Numbered from the stretch's first letter, positions 1-8,076 are shown. The stretch: 64,000 nt of DNA from Rhizobium oryzihabitans (GCF_010669145.1 NZ_CP048632.1:496001-560000); one strand, 5' to 3'. Numbers and translations: made by a program. Notes: generated from the letters alone by a model not told the origin.

Positions 1-61
1 AGGCAGGTGGACGAGCGATCTTCGCTTTTGCGGTGCTGCATCCTGCAACCCGGTCCGCCAT
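1..61 (-). CDS. Start of an open frame running off the left edge (partial, unknown)
   Basis: Reading leftward from an ATG at 61-59, 20 codons stay open to the window edge (MADRVAGCSTAKAKIARPPA). It begins 15 bases after the stop of the small gene at 77-265, so it could be the second gene of the same SOS-controlled transcript. No convincing ribosome binding site is visible and the fragment is too short to assign to a family. In many alphaproteobacteria, LexA-controlled operons of this layout carry mutagenesis genes (imuA, imuB, dnaE2); that is only a suggestion from context here. Confidence 0.3.
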   Translation of the reverse strand, partial: MADRVAGCSTAKAKIARPPA

Positions 62-76
62 TTCTGATGACACCGT

Positions 77-265
77 CTAACTGTCGAGTTTCAACGACAA
101 TTGCTTTGGCCCTTCGTTCTTTTTTAGCACGTAGAGCGGCCGGGTTATGATGACTTCCGTTCGCCGCTGCAACTCGCGGCGGCGCTCAAGCGCGCGCTCG
201 CGCATATCGCGGGACCGGGCGACGACCGAGAGGGCATTTTCTATGGTTGCGTCTGCTGTGTTCAT
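77..265 (-). CDS. Small basic protein of unknown function, probably SOS-regulated
   Basis: A 62-residue protein. Its start at 265 is supported by a strong ribosome binding site (GGAGG, about 6 bases upstream) and by an intact LexA-type box 17 bases in front of the start. Residues about 18-37 are rich in Arg and Glu (RDMRERALERRREL) and look like a charged helix; the rest shows no motif, signal peptide or membrane segment. I do not recognise a family. The promoter position implies induction by DNA damage. Another open frame follows 15 bases downstream and leaves the window, so this may be the first gene of an operon. Confidence 0.6.
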   Translation of the reverse strand: MNTADATIENALSVVARSRDMRERALERRRELQRRTEVIITRPLYVLKKNEGPKQLSLKLDS

Positions 266-281
266 CGCTGACCTCCATAAT

Positions 282-296
282 GTTCACTTTATGTTC
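282..296 (-). promoter_or_regulatory. LexA-type SOS box (GTTC-N7-GTTC)
   Basis: The sequence GTTC ACTTTAT GTTC matches the direct-repeat operator GTTC-N7-GTTC bound by LexA in alphaproteobacteria. It lies directly upstream of the small minus-strand gene at 77-265 and 4 bases beyond the stop of the upstream gene at 300-743. The motif match is direct; binding is inferred. Confidence 0.65.
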
Positions 297-299
297 TCA

Positions 300-743
300 T
301 TAATGGCCGCTTATGTCAACAGTGTGGCAGGATCGCCGGCGGGCGGCTTGTGCGGACCGGAGCAATAGCTGGCCGCCGCCACAACGTCGCGGGTCGAGGC
401 AGCGGAGCGCCGAATATCCCTGCGGATAGGACGGTGAGCTCCGGTCTGGTCGATCGATTTTTGGAATGAGGTGCCAGGGATGCCGGGCGCTGATCCGCCG
501 CGACTGGCGGGGGATATCAGGACAGGGGCGTTGATCCGGTAAGGGAATTCCTGCCGACAGCAGATCGGTCAAATGTTCGCTGGCGAGCGCGACGATGGCG
601 AGCGCGGCCTGCTGGCGGTTCCAGCCGGCATGTTCCGCTTTTTCAATCAGCCCCTGAATGGAGGGTTCCAGCGCGAATTGGCACTCGGCCTGATAGTCCA
701 TGGTGTCGATAGAAAGCGATGGAGAATTAATAGCCGCCCGCAT
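300..743 (-). CDS. Hypothetical protein
   Basis: A 147-residue frame. I chose the ATG at 743 (MRAAINSPSLSIDTMDYQ) over a longer frame to 848 because GGGAGA lies 8 bases upstream. Residues 1 to about 65 look like a normal acidic/helical protein (EHAGWNRQQAALAIVALASE). The last 80 residues are rich in Arg, Pro and Ser and look like non-coding or out-of-frame translation, so the true protein may be shorter or a frame may have been lost near 520-550. No family is recognised. The stop abuts the LexA box of the next gene, so the two are probably separately controlled. Confidence 0.45.
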   Translation of the reverse strand: MRAAINSPSLSIDTMDYQAECQFALEPSIQGLIEKAEHAGWNRQQAALAIVALASEHLTDLLSAGIPLPDQRPCPDIPRQSRRISARHPWHLIPKIDRPDRSSPSYPQGYSALRCLDPRRCGGGQLLLRSAQAARRRSCHTVDISGH

Positions 744-945
744 CGTTTGGTCTCCCTGTTTTCCGTCATGCCGATCGTTACGCGAAACGCAAATCGGAAC
801 ATGCACATTCAGAGGCCGGTGATATCGGGTATGCCCTAAGGCTCCCATATCACTGGCAGCGAATCCCCCAGCAGGCGGACGTTACCGGCAAGTCTTGATC
901 GCTGTCAACGAACGCGCGGTAGCGGTGACGCTGCCATGCGCTTTT

Positions 946-1197
946 TCAGAGCCTTCCATTGCGGAACGGCTTTCGCCTCCAGACCAGCAGGGCCATGACG
1001 TAAAGCGCAAAAAGCACGAACCACGCGACGGGCAGCACCATAAAAAGCGCCGCATAGGCGCAGTTGCCCTCAAAACAGGAACCGAGAAGTCCGGAATCGG
1101 CAAGCGCCGCCGACAACAAAAACGCACATACCCCGCTCCCGACTGCGCCGAGGACGAACAGCAATATGTTGATGATCAATCTCATGACGCCAATCAT
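946..1197 (-). CDS. Small inner-membrane protein, unknown
   Basis: An 83-residue protein with two hydrophobic segments, about residues 8-32 and 46-71, followed by a short basic tail (WRRKPFRNGRL). The basic end suggests a cytoplasmic C-terminus. Two cysteines lie in the loop between the helices (GSCFEGNCAY), where a disulphide would be possible in the periplasm. No strong ribosome binding site separates the ATG at 1197 from the one at 1185, so the start could be four codons later. No family is recognised. It stands alone, with about 200 bases of non-coding sequence on its 3' side. Confidence 0.5.
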   Translation of the reverse strand: MIGVMRLIINILLFVLGAVGSGVCAFLLSAALADSGLLGSCFEGNCAYAALFMVLPVAWFVLFALYVMALLVWRRKPFRNGRL

Positions 1198-1307
1198 AGG
1201 GATGATTGAGACGGCTTTGGGGAGATCGGCAGTGCTGTGACGCCGATATTTATCGTTTTGTCGAGTTTGCTGAAAAGCTGGCGTTGAACGCCGTTGTGCC
1301 TGTGCGA

Positions 1308-1330
1308 GCCCTGCCTCTGTCGGGCAGGGC
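1308..1330 (-). terminator. Possible hairpin terminator after the secreted protein gene
   Basis: GCCCTGCC at 1308-1315 and GGCAGGGC at 1323-1330 form a perfect 8-bp stem, 18 bases past the stop of the gene at 1348-1680. No U-run follows on the minus strand, so termination would be inefficient or assisted. Confidence 0.35.
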
Positions 1331-1347
1331 CGCCATTACCGGAGATG

Positions 1348-1680
1348 TTACTCGGTGATGGTATATTCGCCGAGTTCGCAGAGGTTCTGCGTATCCTCGA
1401 GGTCTTCCAGCGCGTCGCCCTGGAATTCGAAGCGCATGTCGTATTTGCAGACGCTGCGGCCGTCGGCGATGGTGATTTCCATCTCTTCGCCGGGACCAAG
1501 CGCCTTCTTTCCGAAAACATCGTCTTCCCAGTCATTGACGCCCACCGGCGACGTGTAGAAGGCGTTGAGAACGGAGCTTGTCCCGTTCTTCAGCGTGAAG
1601 ACAAGGTCTTCCGCCTGTGCCGCACCCGCAACCGTCATCGCCGCGCCGAAAAATGCCGCCATTACCCATTTCGATTTCAT
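1348..1680 (-). CDS. Small secreted (periplasmic) protein, unknown function
   Basis: A 110-residue protein. The ATG at 1680 is preceded by AAGGGGGA at good spacing, and it opens a clean signal peptide (MKSKWVMAAFFGAAMTVAGA, cleavage after AQA). A longer frame to 1824 runs through AT-rich promoter-like DNA and was rejected. The mature part has the pattern of a small exported rhizobial family I have seen described only as hypothetical: FTLKNGTSSVLNAFYTSP, then GVNDWEDDVFG, then DGRSVCKYDMRFEF and a second Cys in NLCELGEY. The two cysteines may form a disulphide. Function is unknown. It is transcribed leftward, away from the AT-rich spacer upstream. Confidence 0.65.
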   Translation of the reverse strand: MKSKWVMAAFFGAAMTVAGAAQAEDLVFTLKNGTSSVLNAFYTSPVGVNDWEDDVFGKKALGPGEEMEITIADGRSVCKYDMRFEFQGDALEDLEDTQNLCELGEYTITE

Positions 1681-2117
1681 GAAGTCCCCCTTTGCCCAAT
1701 GTTTTGGCAGGGCAATGCATACAGCCAAACAGGCGGCTTGCAATGCAAACTGCGCGCTTTGGTTAAGGGGCGAAGTCGTGTTTATGGCGTTGTATTCTGA
1801 AGATATTACGATATTTGACAGCACATAAATATAGCATGAGTTTTTAAAATTATGATTTCGGTAATTTTTACTTATTTCGGTTTCTTAATTAATATATTTT
1901 CATATAATCGATTTTTATTTCCGTATAAATTTCCAATTTATTTGTTTTATTGTTATTTTTATCTATTATTTCATGATGTATTTCGTTGTTACGGTGAAGT
2001 TAGGTGTTTGAACATTTCCGATGCACGGCGCTTTCAAGCTTTTTACTGGCGGCAAAGATTTTAGAAATTTATGAGCAACGGCCACCGAGGCGCCTTCTTC
2101 GATAAAGGATATTTGAT
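1681..2117. other. Non-coding, strongly AT-rich spacer between divergent genes
   Basis: About 437 bases between a minus-strand and a plus-strand gene for exported proteins. The stretch from roughly 1800 to 2000 is far richer in A and T than the surroundings and contains T-tracts. An open frame within it (1852-2064) is all Phe, Tyr and Leu and lacks coding character. It probably holds both promoters; no gene is seen. Confidence 0.5.
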
Positions 2118-2558
2118 TTGTTCAATCGCTTGTTTTTGGTGTCACGCGGCCTTCATCTGTCGGGGCTCGTGGCCTTGGCCATCCTGGCTGGAGGTGCTTT
2201 GACGCAGGCTTCAGGCCAGTCGCGGCAATGCAAGGATCCGACGCCGGCCAGCAACCTCAATGAAATGTTCGATGCGATATACGCCTGCTGGGTGCCGCCG
2301 GAAGATACCGAGGGTCTTGTGGTGACGCTGCGCTTCGTTCTGCACAAGGACGGGGAGATAAGGGGCAAGGTCGTCGTCGTTGCCTCGCGCCCGCAGGAGG
2401 AGAGCCCGAGACGGCAGGCCTTTATCGATTCCGCCATCAATGCGGTGAAGCAGGCCGCGCCGGTTCCTTTCACCGAGGAATTCGGCGGCCGTATTGCCGG
2501 TCGACCATTGGAGCCGCGATTCATCGGCGCAAAAAGCGTGACGGAAACGAAGTTGTAG
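2118..2558 (+). CDS. Exported protein with a TonB/TolA C-terminal-like region
   Basis: A 146-residue protein starting at a TTG (2118) after the sequence AAAGGAT. Residues 1-33 form a signal peptide (hydrophobic core HLSGLVALAILAGGALTQAS). The mature part has the shape of the TonB/TolA C-terminal fold: a CW before a strand (YACWVPP), LVVTLRFVLHKDGEIRG, a helix (AFIDSAINAVKQAAPVPF) and a last strand. Proteins like this are usually periplasmic, but the partner is unknown. No TonB-style proline-rich spacer or anchor is present beyond the signal. It stands alone, followed by a hairpin and then the convergent tRNA-Lys. Confidence 0.6.
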   Translation: MFNRLFLVSRGLHLSGLVALAILAGGALTQASGQSRQCKDPTPASNLNEMFDAIYACWVPPEDTEGLVVTLRFVLHKDGEIRGKVVVVASRPQEESPRRQAFIDSAINAVKQAAPVPFTEEFGGRIAGRPLEPRFIGAKSVTETKL

Positions 2559-2663
2559 ACTTTGCGGGGGGGATCTGACGGGGGTGCCCGGTGTCTTGGG
2601 TGACGGGTGGCGCCTCTCGCGCAGGCATTGCCGAGAGCGCGACGCGTACCCGCATACGCTAAG

Positions 2664-2686
2664 GCGATGCTTCAAGTAAGCATCGC
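2664..2686 (+). terminator. Hairpin after the TonB-like gene
   Basis: GCGATGCTT and AAGCATCGC form a perfect 9-bp stem around a 5-base loop (CAAGT). Only a weak T-rich tail follows. It lies between the exported-protein gene and the convergent tRNA-Lys gene, so it could end transcripts from either side. Confidence 0.4.
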
Positions 2687-2711
2687 AACGTCTTATCATT
2701 TCAAGAGAATT

Positions 2712-2787
<76 letters not shown>

Positions 2788-2816
2788 GACCGACACCGTG
2801 TGGCGGTGTGAGGGGG

Positions 2817-2845
2817 GCTATAAAGGGGAAGTTTGGGCTTGTCCA
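2817..2845 (-). promoter_or_regulatory. Promoter of tRNA-Lys
   Basis: On the minus strand, TGGACA (2840-2845) and TATAGC (2817-2822) are separated by 17 bases and lie about 30 bases in front of the tRNA. This fits a sigma-70-type promoter. Confidence 0.5.
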
Positions 2846-2942
2846 GCGCGGAAATGAAATTTCTTCGATTTTTGTGACGAAAAAATTTCAGTCGCGCTGG
2901 AAAAGTCTGGAAATCCGGGCTTTTACGGATTTTTCATTTTCC

Positions 2943-3197
2943 TCATCCGCGTCTGAACGCTCGGCCGATAAGGATGAGGATGCAGGCGCCGATGAAGCCG
3001 GCGATGAGGTAACCGATCCAGCCGGTCAAAACGATTCCAAAAACCGACAATATGGCGTTGGCGACGATCGCGCCGACGATTCCAAGAAGGATGTTCATGA
3101 AAACACCCATATTGCTTTTCATGAATTGTTCGGCGAGCCACCCGGCGACACCACCGATGATGATAGCTGCGATCCAGCCAATACCAGCAGATTCCAT
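2943..3197 (-). CDS. GlsB/YeaQ/YmgE-family small membrane protein (transglycosylase-associated)
   Basis: An 84-residue protein, started at the ATG at 3197 because GGGAGGAAATC precedes it; a longer frame to 3227 lacks such a site. It is almost wholly hydrophobic, with three glycine-rich helices: about residues 5-21 (IGWIAAIIIGGVAGWLAE), 31-49 (MNILLGIVGAIVANAILSV) and 56-77 (TGWIGYLIAGFIGACILILI), and a basic tail RAFRRG. This matches the GlsB/YeaQ family, a small inner-membrane family often linked to general stress responses; molecular function is not known. It lies alone on the minus strand, divergent from the MscS gene. Confidence 0.8.
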   Translation of the reverse strand: MESAGIGWIAAIIIGGVAGWLAEQFMKSNMGVFMNILLGIVGAIVANAILSVFGIVLTGWIGYLIAGFIGACILILIGRAFRRG

Positions 3198-3344
3198 GAT
3201 TTCCTCCCATGTTTGCTGCACTATCAAAGGTGATGATTCTCGTGGTGAAAAGCAAGGCAGACACCCGAAAACCTCGCTTTATGCGGGTGGTTTTCCTCGC
3301 TGCAGGCGGTAAATAGCCTGAAGCGGTGTTCAGAGACGAAAGGC

Positions 3345-5990
3345 ATGGATGTGCGGTTGATGGTTGGCGGATTGATAAACGACAGGCGCGTGATGGGCGG
3401 ACAGGCGTCCGGCCGGCGGCGAAAGACCGCCATGGCCGCGATAATGGCCATGATGCTTTCCCTGCTTGGCGGGTTTTTCCTGTCGGCAATGCCTGTCTCC
3501 GCACAGGAAGGGACAACGCCGTCCGCACCGGTCGTGATCCAGGCCTCCGCCGTCGAGCAGGCAAGAGCGGATCTGGAAAAATGGAAGGCCGATGTTTCGG
3601 CGATCGCCAAGCAGGTGGAGGCGGGCGGCAGCGACGACGCGCAGCTGGTGGACCTGAAGGGACGCGCAGATACCATTGCAGCCGATGCCTCCGCCACCAA
3701 CACCAAGCTGCGCACCCGTCTCGACCAGATAAAGACGCGCCTTGAGGCGCTTGGCGAGCCACCTGCCGATGGCCAGCCGCCGGAAGCGAGCATGGTGACC
3801 GAAGAGCGCGCCAGGCTGACGGCGGAGCGGGCGGAGGTGAACGCGATTGCCGGCGAGGTGGAGAGCACCGCCACCAATGCCGCGCAGATATCCAACAATA
3901 TCACCGCGGTGCGCCGTGCGCTTTTCGCCGCCACCCTGTTCAAACGCACGGAAGTCTCCGCCCAGACTTTGGGCGATGCGTCTTCCGCCTTCTTGACCGA
4001 ACTGACTAACCTCAACAATGCCTTCAGCAGCTGGGCGGGCTTCGTCTGGAACTACAAGCGCCTGCCGATGTTCGGGGCCGTGGTGCTGTCGATCATGGCG
4101 GCGCTGCTGTTTCTGGTGGGTGGTTATCGCTTCTTCGGCAGCCGCATGGACAGGCGCGCCTTTACCGGCGAGCCCTCCTATCTTCGGCGGCTTTCGGTGG
4201 CCTTCTGGTCAACCATGGTGCAGTCGCTCTCGCTTTTCCTGTTCCTGGTGACATCGGCGTTCTTCCTCGATAATTTCAACGTGCTTCGCTCCGATATAGC
4301 GCCGATCCTGTTCGGGGCCATGGCGATCACCGGCTTCGTTTATTTCGTGTCGCGTCTGAGCTATGCGATCTTTGCGCCGACGCAGCCGGAATGGCGGCTG
4401 CTGCAGGTTTCCAACAAGGGCGCGCATACGCTGTCTTCGGCAGTGCTGTTGATGGCGCTGGTCAACGGCCTCGACTATCTGTTCGGCACGATCAGCGAGA
4501 CGCTTTATTCGCCGCTGATCGTCACCGTCGCCAAGAGCTTCGTTGCCTCCATCATCATCGGCATCATCCTGCTCACCGTTTCGTTCCTGCGCCCGATGAT
4601 CGGCGAGGGGCAGGATTACGAGACCGCCAACCAGCGCCTGCCGCGCTGGCTCGTCATCCTGCTGCGTGTCGGCGGCCTCGTGCTCATCGGCGCCTGCCTC
4701 ACGGGTTATGTCGGGCTGGCGCGCTTCCTTGCCACGCAGATCGTCGCCACGGGTGCGGTGCTCGCAACGATGTATATCGGCATTCTCTCGGGCAAGGCGA
4801 TTTCGAGGCAGGGGGCCTTTGCGGAATCCCTTGCCGGCCGTTATCTCGGGCGTCGTTTCGGTCTCGGTCCGGTTGCGCTCGATCAGGCCGGTCTTGCCGC
4901 GGGGCTTGGCATCTATGCCGTGGCACTTGCCTTCGGCGTGCCGCTCATCCTGTTTTCCTGGGGGTTCCAGCCGGGCGACATTGAAAGCTGGGCCTATCGC
5001 CTGCTGACCGGCATCACCGTCGGCAATGCCTCCATCTCGCTGATCGGCCTGTTCGGCGGCGTCCTCGTCTTCGCCATCGGCTACATCATCACGCGCTGGT
5101 TCCAGAAGTGGCTGGACAACAACGTCATGGCGCGCGGGCAGGTGGATGCCGGGGTGCGCAACTCGGTCAAAACAGGCATCGGCTATCTCGGCATCGCGGT
5201 TGCGGCCATCTTCGGCGTGTCCTCCGCCGGCCTCAACCTATCCAGCTTGGCGCTGGTCGCCTCCGCTCTTTCCGTCGGTATCGGTTTCGGCCTCCAGAAC
5301 ATCGTCTCGAACTTCGTCTCCGGCCTCATCCTGCTGGTCGAACGCCCCTTCAAGGTGGGAGACTGGGTGGTGACAGGTACGACGGAAGGCACCGTCAAAC
5401 GGCTTTCCGTGCGCGCGACGGAAATCGAAACCTTCCGTGGCCAGTCGATCATCGTGCCGAATTCCGAATTCATCAATTCATCGGTCGGCAACTGGACACA
5501 CCGCAACCGTATCATGCGCGCGGAAATTCCGGTTTCCGTGGCTTACGATTCCGATCCGCAGCAGGTCATGGATATCCTGCTGGAACTGGTGCGCGCCCAG
5601 CCGCCGGTGCTGCGCAACCCCGAGCCGCATGTGGAATTTTTGCGTTTCGGCGATTTTTCGCTGGATTTCGAATTGCGTTTCCACCTTGCAGATCTGTCAA
5701 ACGGGCTTGGCGTGAAAAACGCGCTGAGGATCGCCATCCTCAAACGTTTCCGCGAGGAGGGGATCGATATTCCGTTCCCGCAGCGCAACCTCAATATCCA
5801 CGTGGAAGGCGACGCCAACCCGCAAATGCTGGCGGCGCTGCTTGCGGAAGAGGGCGAGAAGGCGGTGGCCGCGCATACGGGCGCCGCATCGCCCGCCTCT
5901 GGAACGACGGAAAAAGATGTCGCCGGGGTGGGCGACAAGACCGCTTCGGAAACGAAGGCGACACCAAAGCTGGTTGGCAAGGATAAATGA
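3345..5990 (+). CDS. Large mechanosensitive channel of the MscS family with DUF3772 periplasmic domain
   Basis: An 881-residue protein. A signal sequence (about residues 28-54, ending VSAQ) leads to a periplasmic alpha-helical region (about 60-235) rich in Ala, Glu and Lys, typical of DUF3772. About ten membrane helices follow, starting near MFGAVVLSIMAALLFLVGGY. The MscS pore and beta domain lies at about 600-790, with the characteristic GIGFGLQNIVSNFVSGLILL followed by ERPFKVGDWV and IIVPNSEF. The tail is polar and low-complexity. Such proteins release osmolytes on hypo-osmotic shock; the large periplasmic part may sense the envelope. It is a single-gene unit divergent from the GlsB-like gene. 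Confidence 0.9.
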   Translation: MDVRLMVGGLINDRRVMGGQASGRRRKTAMAAIMAMMLSLLGGFFLSAMPVSAQEGTTPSAPVVIQASAVEQARADLEKWKADVSAIAKQVEAGGSDDAQLVDLKGRADTIAADASATNTKLRTRLDQIKTRLEALGEPPADGQPPEASMVTEERARLTAERAEVNAIAGEVESTATNAAQISNNITAVRRALFAATLFKRTEVSAQTLGDASSAFLTELTNLNNAFSSWAGFVWNYKRLPMFGAVVLSIMAALLFLVGGYRFFGSRMDRRAFTGEPSYLRRLSVAFWSTMVQSLSLFLFLVTSAFFLDNFNVLRSDIAPILFGAMAITGFVYFVSRLSYAIFAPTQPEWRLLQVSNKGAHTLSSAVLLMALVNGLDYLFGTISETLYSPLIVTVAKSFVASIIIGIILLTVSFLRPMIGEGQDYETANQRLPRWLVILLRVGGLVLIGACLTGYVGLARFLATQIVATGAVLATMYIGILSGKAISRQGAFAESLAGRYLGRRFGLGPVALDQAGLAAGLGIYAVALAFGVPLILFSWGFQPGDIESWAYRLLTGITVGNASISLIGLFGGVLVFAIGYIITRWFQKWLDNNVMARGQVDAGVRNSVKTGIGYLGIAVAAIFGVSSAGLNLSSLALVASALSVGIGFGLQNIVSNFVSGLILLVERPFKVGDWVVTGTTEGTVKRLSVRATEIETFRGQSIIVPNSEFINSSVGNWTHRNRIMRAEIPVSVAYDSDPQQVMDILLELVRAQPPVLRNPEPHVEFLRFGDFSLDFELRFHLADLSNGLGVKNALRIAILKRFREEGIDIPFPQRNLNIHVEGDANPQMLAALLAEEGEKAVAAHTGAASPASGTTEKDVAGVGDKTASETKATPKLVGKDK

Positions 5991-6246
5991 TGGTGGGCTG
6001 CATCGGCAGGGTTCTGGCGACTGCGCCGTAGCCTTGCCGGTGTTGGAAAATGGCGGACGCGGGATGGGTGGCTGGCAAAACCCGGCCTGGCTGCTGAGGG
6101 ATGTATCGCCTGCGGATTTCACAACGATCTGCCCGTCGCCTGTCGCAAAAATATAATCGAAATACCCGTAATGACTGTATTGATGAATAAACTTTAAGTA
6201 GATATATTGTGGTTATTCTTTAGTTTATTTTTCTGTCGGGGTTCAC

Positions 6247-7499
6247 ATGCCGGATCCAGTCGATGAGCCTGCCCAGCCTGCCCAGCCTGCCCAGCCTGCC
6301 CAGCCTCCGGGCCAAGTTCCAGTAAAAGCGTCTCTGATGGAAAAGCTGAAGGGTGTTTGGGCATGGGGAAAACCCCATGCCACCAGGGCGTCCTTGCTGG
6401 CGGCAGGCATCGTTATCGGCTCCGCGGGTCTGTTTTTCCTGATGGGCGAGACGGATGTGACCGACGATTACCTGCCGAAACGCTGGAACGAGTCTATCCG
6501 CAGACTGGGAATAGAGCCGGTCTATCCGCCGCAGGAGGATATTTATGTGGGGGATATCATTGCGGAGGTTGTGGATTCCGGCCACAAGTTCAAGTCCCTG
6601 CCGCGCGATCTGGAAAGCGAATCCTTTATCGGGCGCTACGTCAAGATCACTCAAATACCGAATTTGAGGGGATATCTGGCGGTTAAATCAGACGCGCCCT
6701 ATTTTGGTGACAGCACGTGGCTGGACGATAAAAAGGGGCTGACGGTGTCTCAGCCCCGCACTGAGGTCACAACCGAAGGAACGACGTCGGGCTTGCAGGT
6801 GAAGGATGCGCTCTTTCCGGTCATCAAGATAGAACGGAAAGAAGGCATGGCGGGGTTCTGCGCAATATCGCCTTTGGCGGTGCGCGGGCGGATATCGAAG
6901 AGATCGAGCTTCAGAATGTCCAGACCTACGCGATCAACCCTTTTCATGCGCAAAGCGCGCTGATGAGCTTTTGCGATGATGAAAATACCAAGGTCTATTG
7001 TGCCGACGAATATCTTCGCGAAAAACTGTCCTATATTCTCAGCCGTGACATTTTGAGAACCGCAGAAACTGAAGATTGTGGTTCGCGCTATATTTACGAT
7101 ATCCGCTTGCTGGTTGTGCGCCAGGCATTTTTGACGCGTGGGGTGAAGGTGACCAATGGCCGGGGCCGCTCGGCCTTTCTCGATGCGCGGGGTGTCAAGA
7201 GGGATACATCAAAGGAAATGGCTGACGCGGCTGCGGCGGCGACCAGTCAGCCGCAGGGCGGGCAGGTTAACGCCGAGGATATGTCGGGCAAAGACAACAG
7301 TATTAGCAGCATAAACAGTTCCGGCCTCTTTTCCGACCGCCAATTTGCGCGACCGCTCGTCATCGGCTTCAAGAGCGTTTCCATCGGTATGCGCAACAGT
7401 ACGCCAGCGTGGCTGGACGCCGCGGCAAAAGCCGCTGCCGGTAAGGATGTGAAAGATCGCGCGAAGATTTGTGCATCTTCGCAGGAGGTTGCGAAATGA
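6247..7499 (+). pseudogene. Membrane-anchored protein of unknown function, broken by a one-base deletion
   Basis: Two frames form one gene. The first (from ATG 6247) has a Pro/Ala/Gln-rich start, one membrane helix at about residues 48-66 (ASLLAAGIVIGSAGLFFLMG) and a soluble part up to about residue 200. Near 6852-6855 (GGGG) coding sense moves to the -1 frame (GVLRNIAFGGARADIEEIEL) and continues without a gap into the second frame, ending at 7499. One extra G restores a 417-residue protein. Before the shift the reading ends in sense-free residues, which shows the break. The product would be a bitopic inner-membrane protein with most of its mass in the periplasm. No family is recognised. It overlaps the next gene by ATGA, so the two are translationally coupled. 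Confidence 0.7.
6271..6306 (+). repeat. Four perfect tandem copies of a 9-base unit (GCCCAGCCT)
   Basis: The unit encodes Ala-Gln-Pro and gives the protein a flexible cytoplasmic Pro-Ala-Gln run in front of the membrane helix. Whole-codon unit length means copy-number change would not shift the frame. Confidence 0.85.
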
Positions 7500-7816
7500 G
7501 AAAGACCATTTTTCTCTTCGGTGTGTTTTTTCCGTTTCTGGCAAATGCGCAGGATGCGGCTAGTCCCTCTGTAACTGCCGGAGGCCTTGAGCAATTCACG
7601 GCCGACTGCATCTATCGCATTCCGCCCTGCGGCGGTGGTGGTAATCCTCCGCCACCTCCTCCGCCGGGTGGTGGCGGCGGGATACACAATCTGCCGGGAG
7701 GCCCAATGTTCAGGGACACGATCATCGTTCCCGGCAATGACGTCCTCAAAGGTTTGAAGCTGGACGGCCCGGATGTCCGGGGCTGCAAATGCAGCTTCAG
7801 AACAGGTAGTCGCTGA
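7496..7816 (+). CDS. Secreted Pro/Gly-rich small protein, unknown function
   Basis: A 106-residue protein whose ATG overlaps the stop of the preceding gene (ATGA) and follows AGGAGG at good spacing. Residues 1-18 are a signal peptide (MRKTIFLFGVFFPFLANAQ). The mature protein carries a seven-proline run flanked by glycine runs (around residues 47-62) between two cysteine-containing parts, IYRIPPC and VRGCKCSF. Three cysteines in the mature part make disulphide bonding or metal/lipid attachment possible, but no lipobox is present. No family is recognised. Coupling to the membrane protein upstream implies a shared envelope role. Its 3' end overlaps the convergent gene at 7797-8015 by 20 bases. 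Confidence 0.65.
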   Translation: MRKTIFLFGVFFPFLANAQDAASPSVTAGGLEQFTADCIYRIPPCGGGGNPPPPPPPGGGGGIHNLPGGPMFRDTIIVPGNDVLKGLKLDGPDVRGCKCSFRTGSR

Positions 7817-8015
7817 AGTCGATCCTTGAATTGCTTGTTCTGAACGGGTCGACATCCTCGAACTGTTTTGCACCGAATATTCCTGAAACCTTCGCCGCTG
7901 CTCGCAAGGGCGTCGGCGGTGTGAAAGCCAGTCTGGCGCAGGCATTTTCTCCCCTGTCGCAGCACCCTATGGCCATGTCGCAATCAGGCGGCTGAACGGC
8001 GGCCGGTCGCTTCAT
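7797..8015 (-). CDS. Small cysteine-containing protein, unknown
   Basis: A 72-residue protein supported mainly by an excellent ribosome binding site (GGGAGGAAT directly before ATG 8015). It contains three cysteines near the start (PPDCDMAIGCCDRGENAC holds four if the last is counted) and a polar C-terminus (FGAKQFEDVDPFRTSNSRID). There is no signal peptide or membrane helix. The gene converges on the secreted-protein gene with a 20-base overlap and is divergent from the flavoprotein at 8077. A spurious frame cannot be fully excluded. Confidence 0.5.
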   Translation of the reverse strand: MKRPAAVQPPDCDMAIGCCDRGENACARLAFTPPTPLRAAAKVSGIFGAKQFEDVDPFRTSNSRIDFSDYLF

Positions 8016-8076
8016 ATTCCTCCCATCGATTTGGCGGCACGGCAGGTTATGCCGGCGCTTTTTAGGGGTTCTGGAA

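Noticed and set aside
1852-2064. A 70-codon plus-strand frame in the AT-rich spacer
   Set aside because: It is almost all Phe, Tyr, Leu and Ile, as expected from AT-rich non-coding DNA, with no ribosome binding site.
2664-2686. Second tRNA or attachment site next to tRNA-Lys
   Set aside because: The 9-bp hairpin is not tRNA-like, and no repeat of the tRNA 3' end was found in the window.
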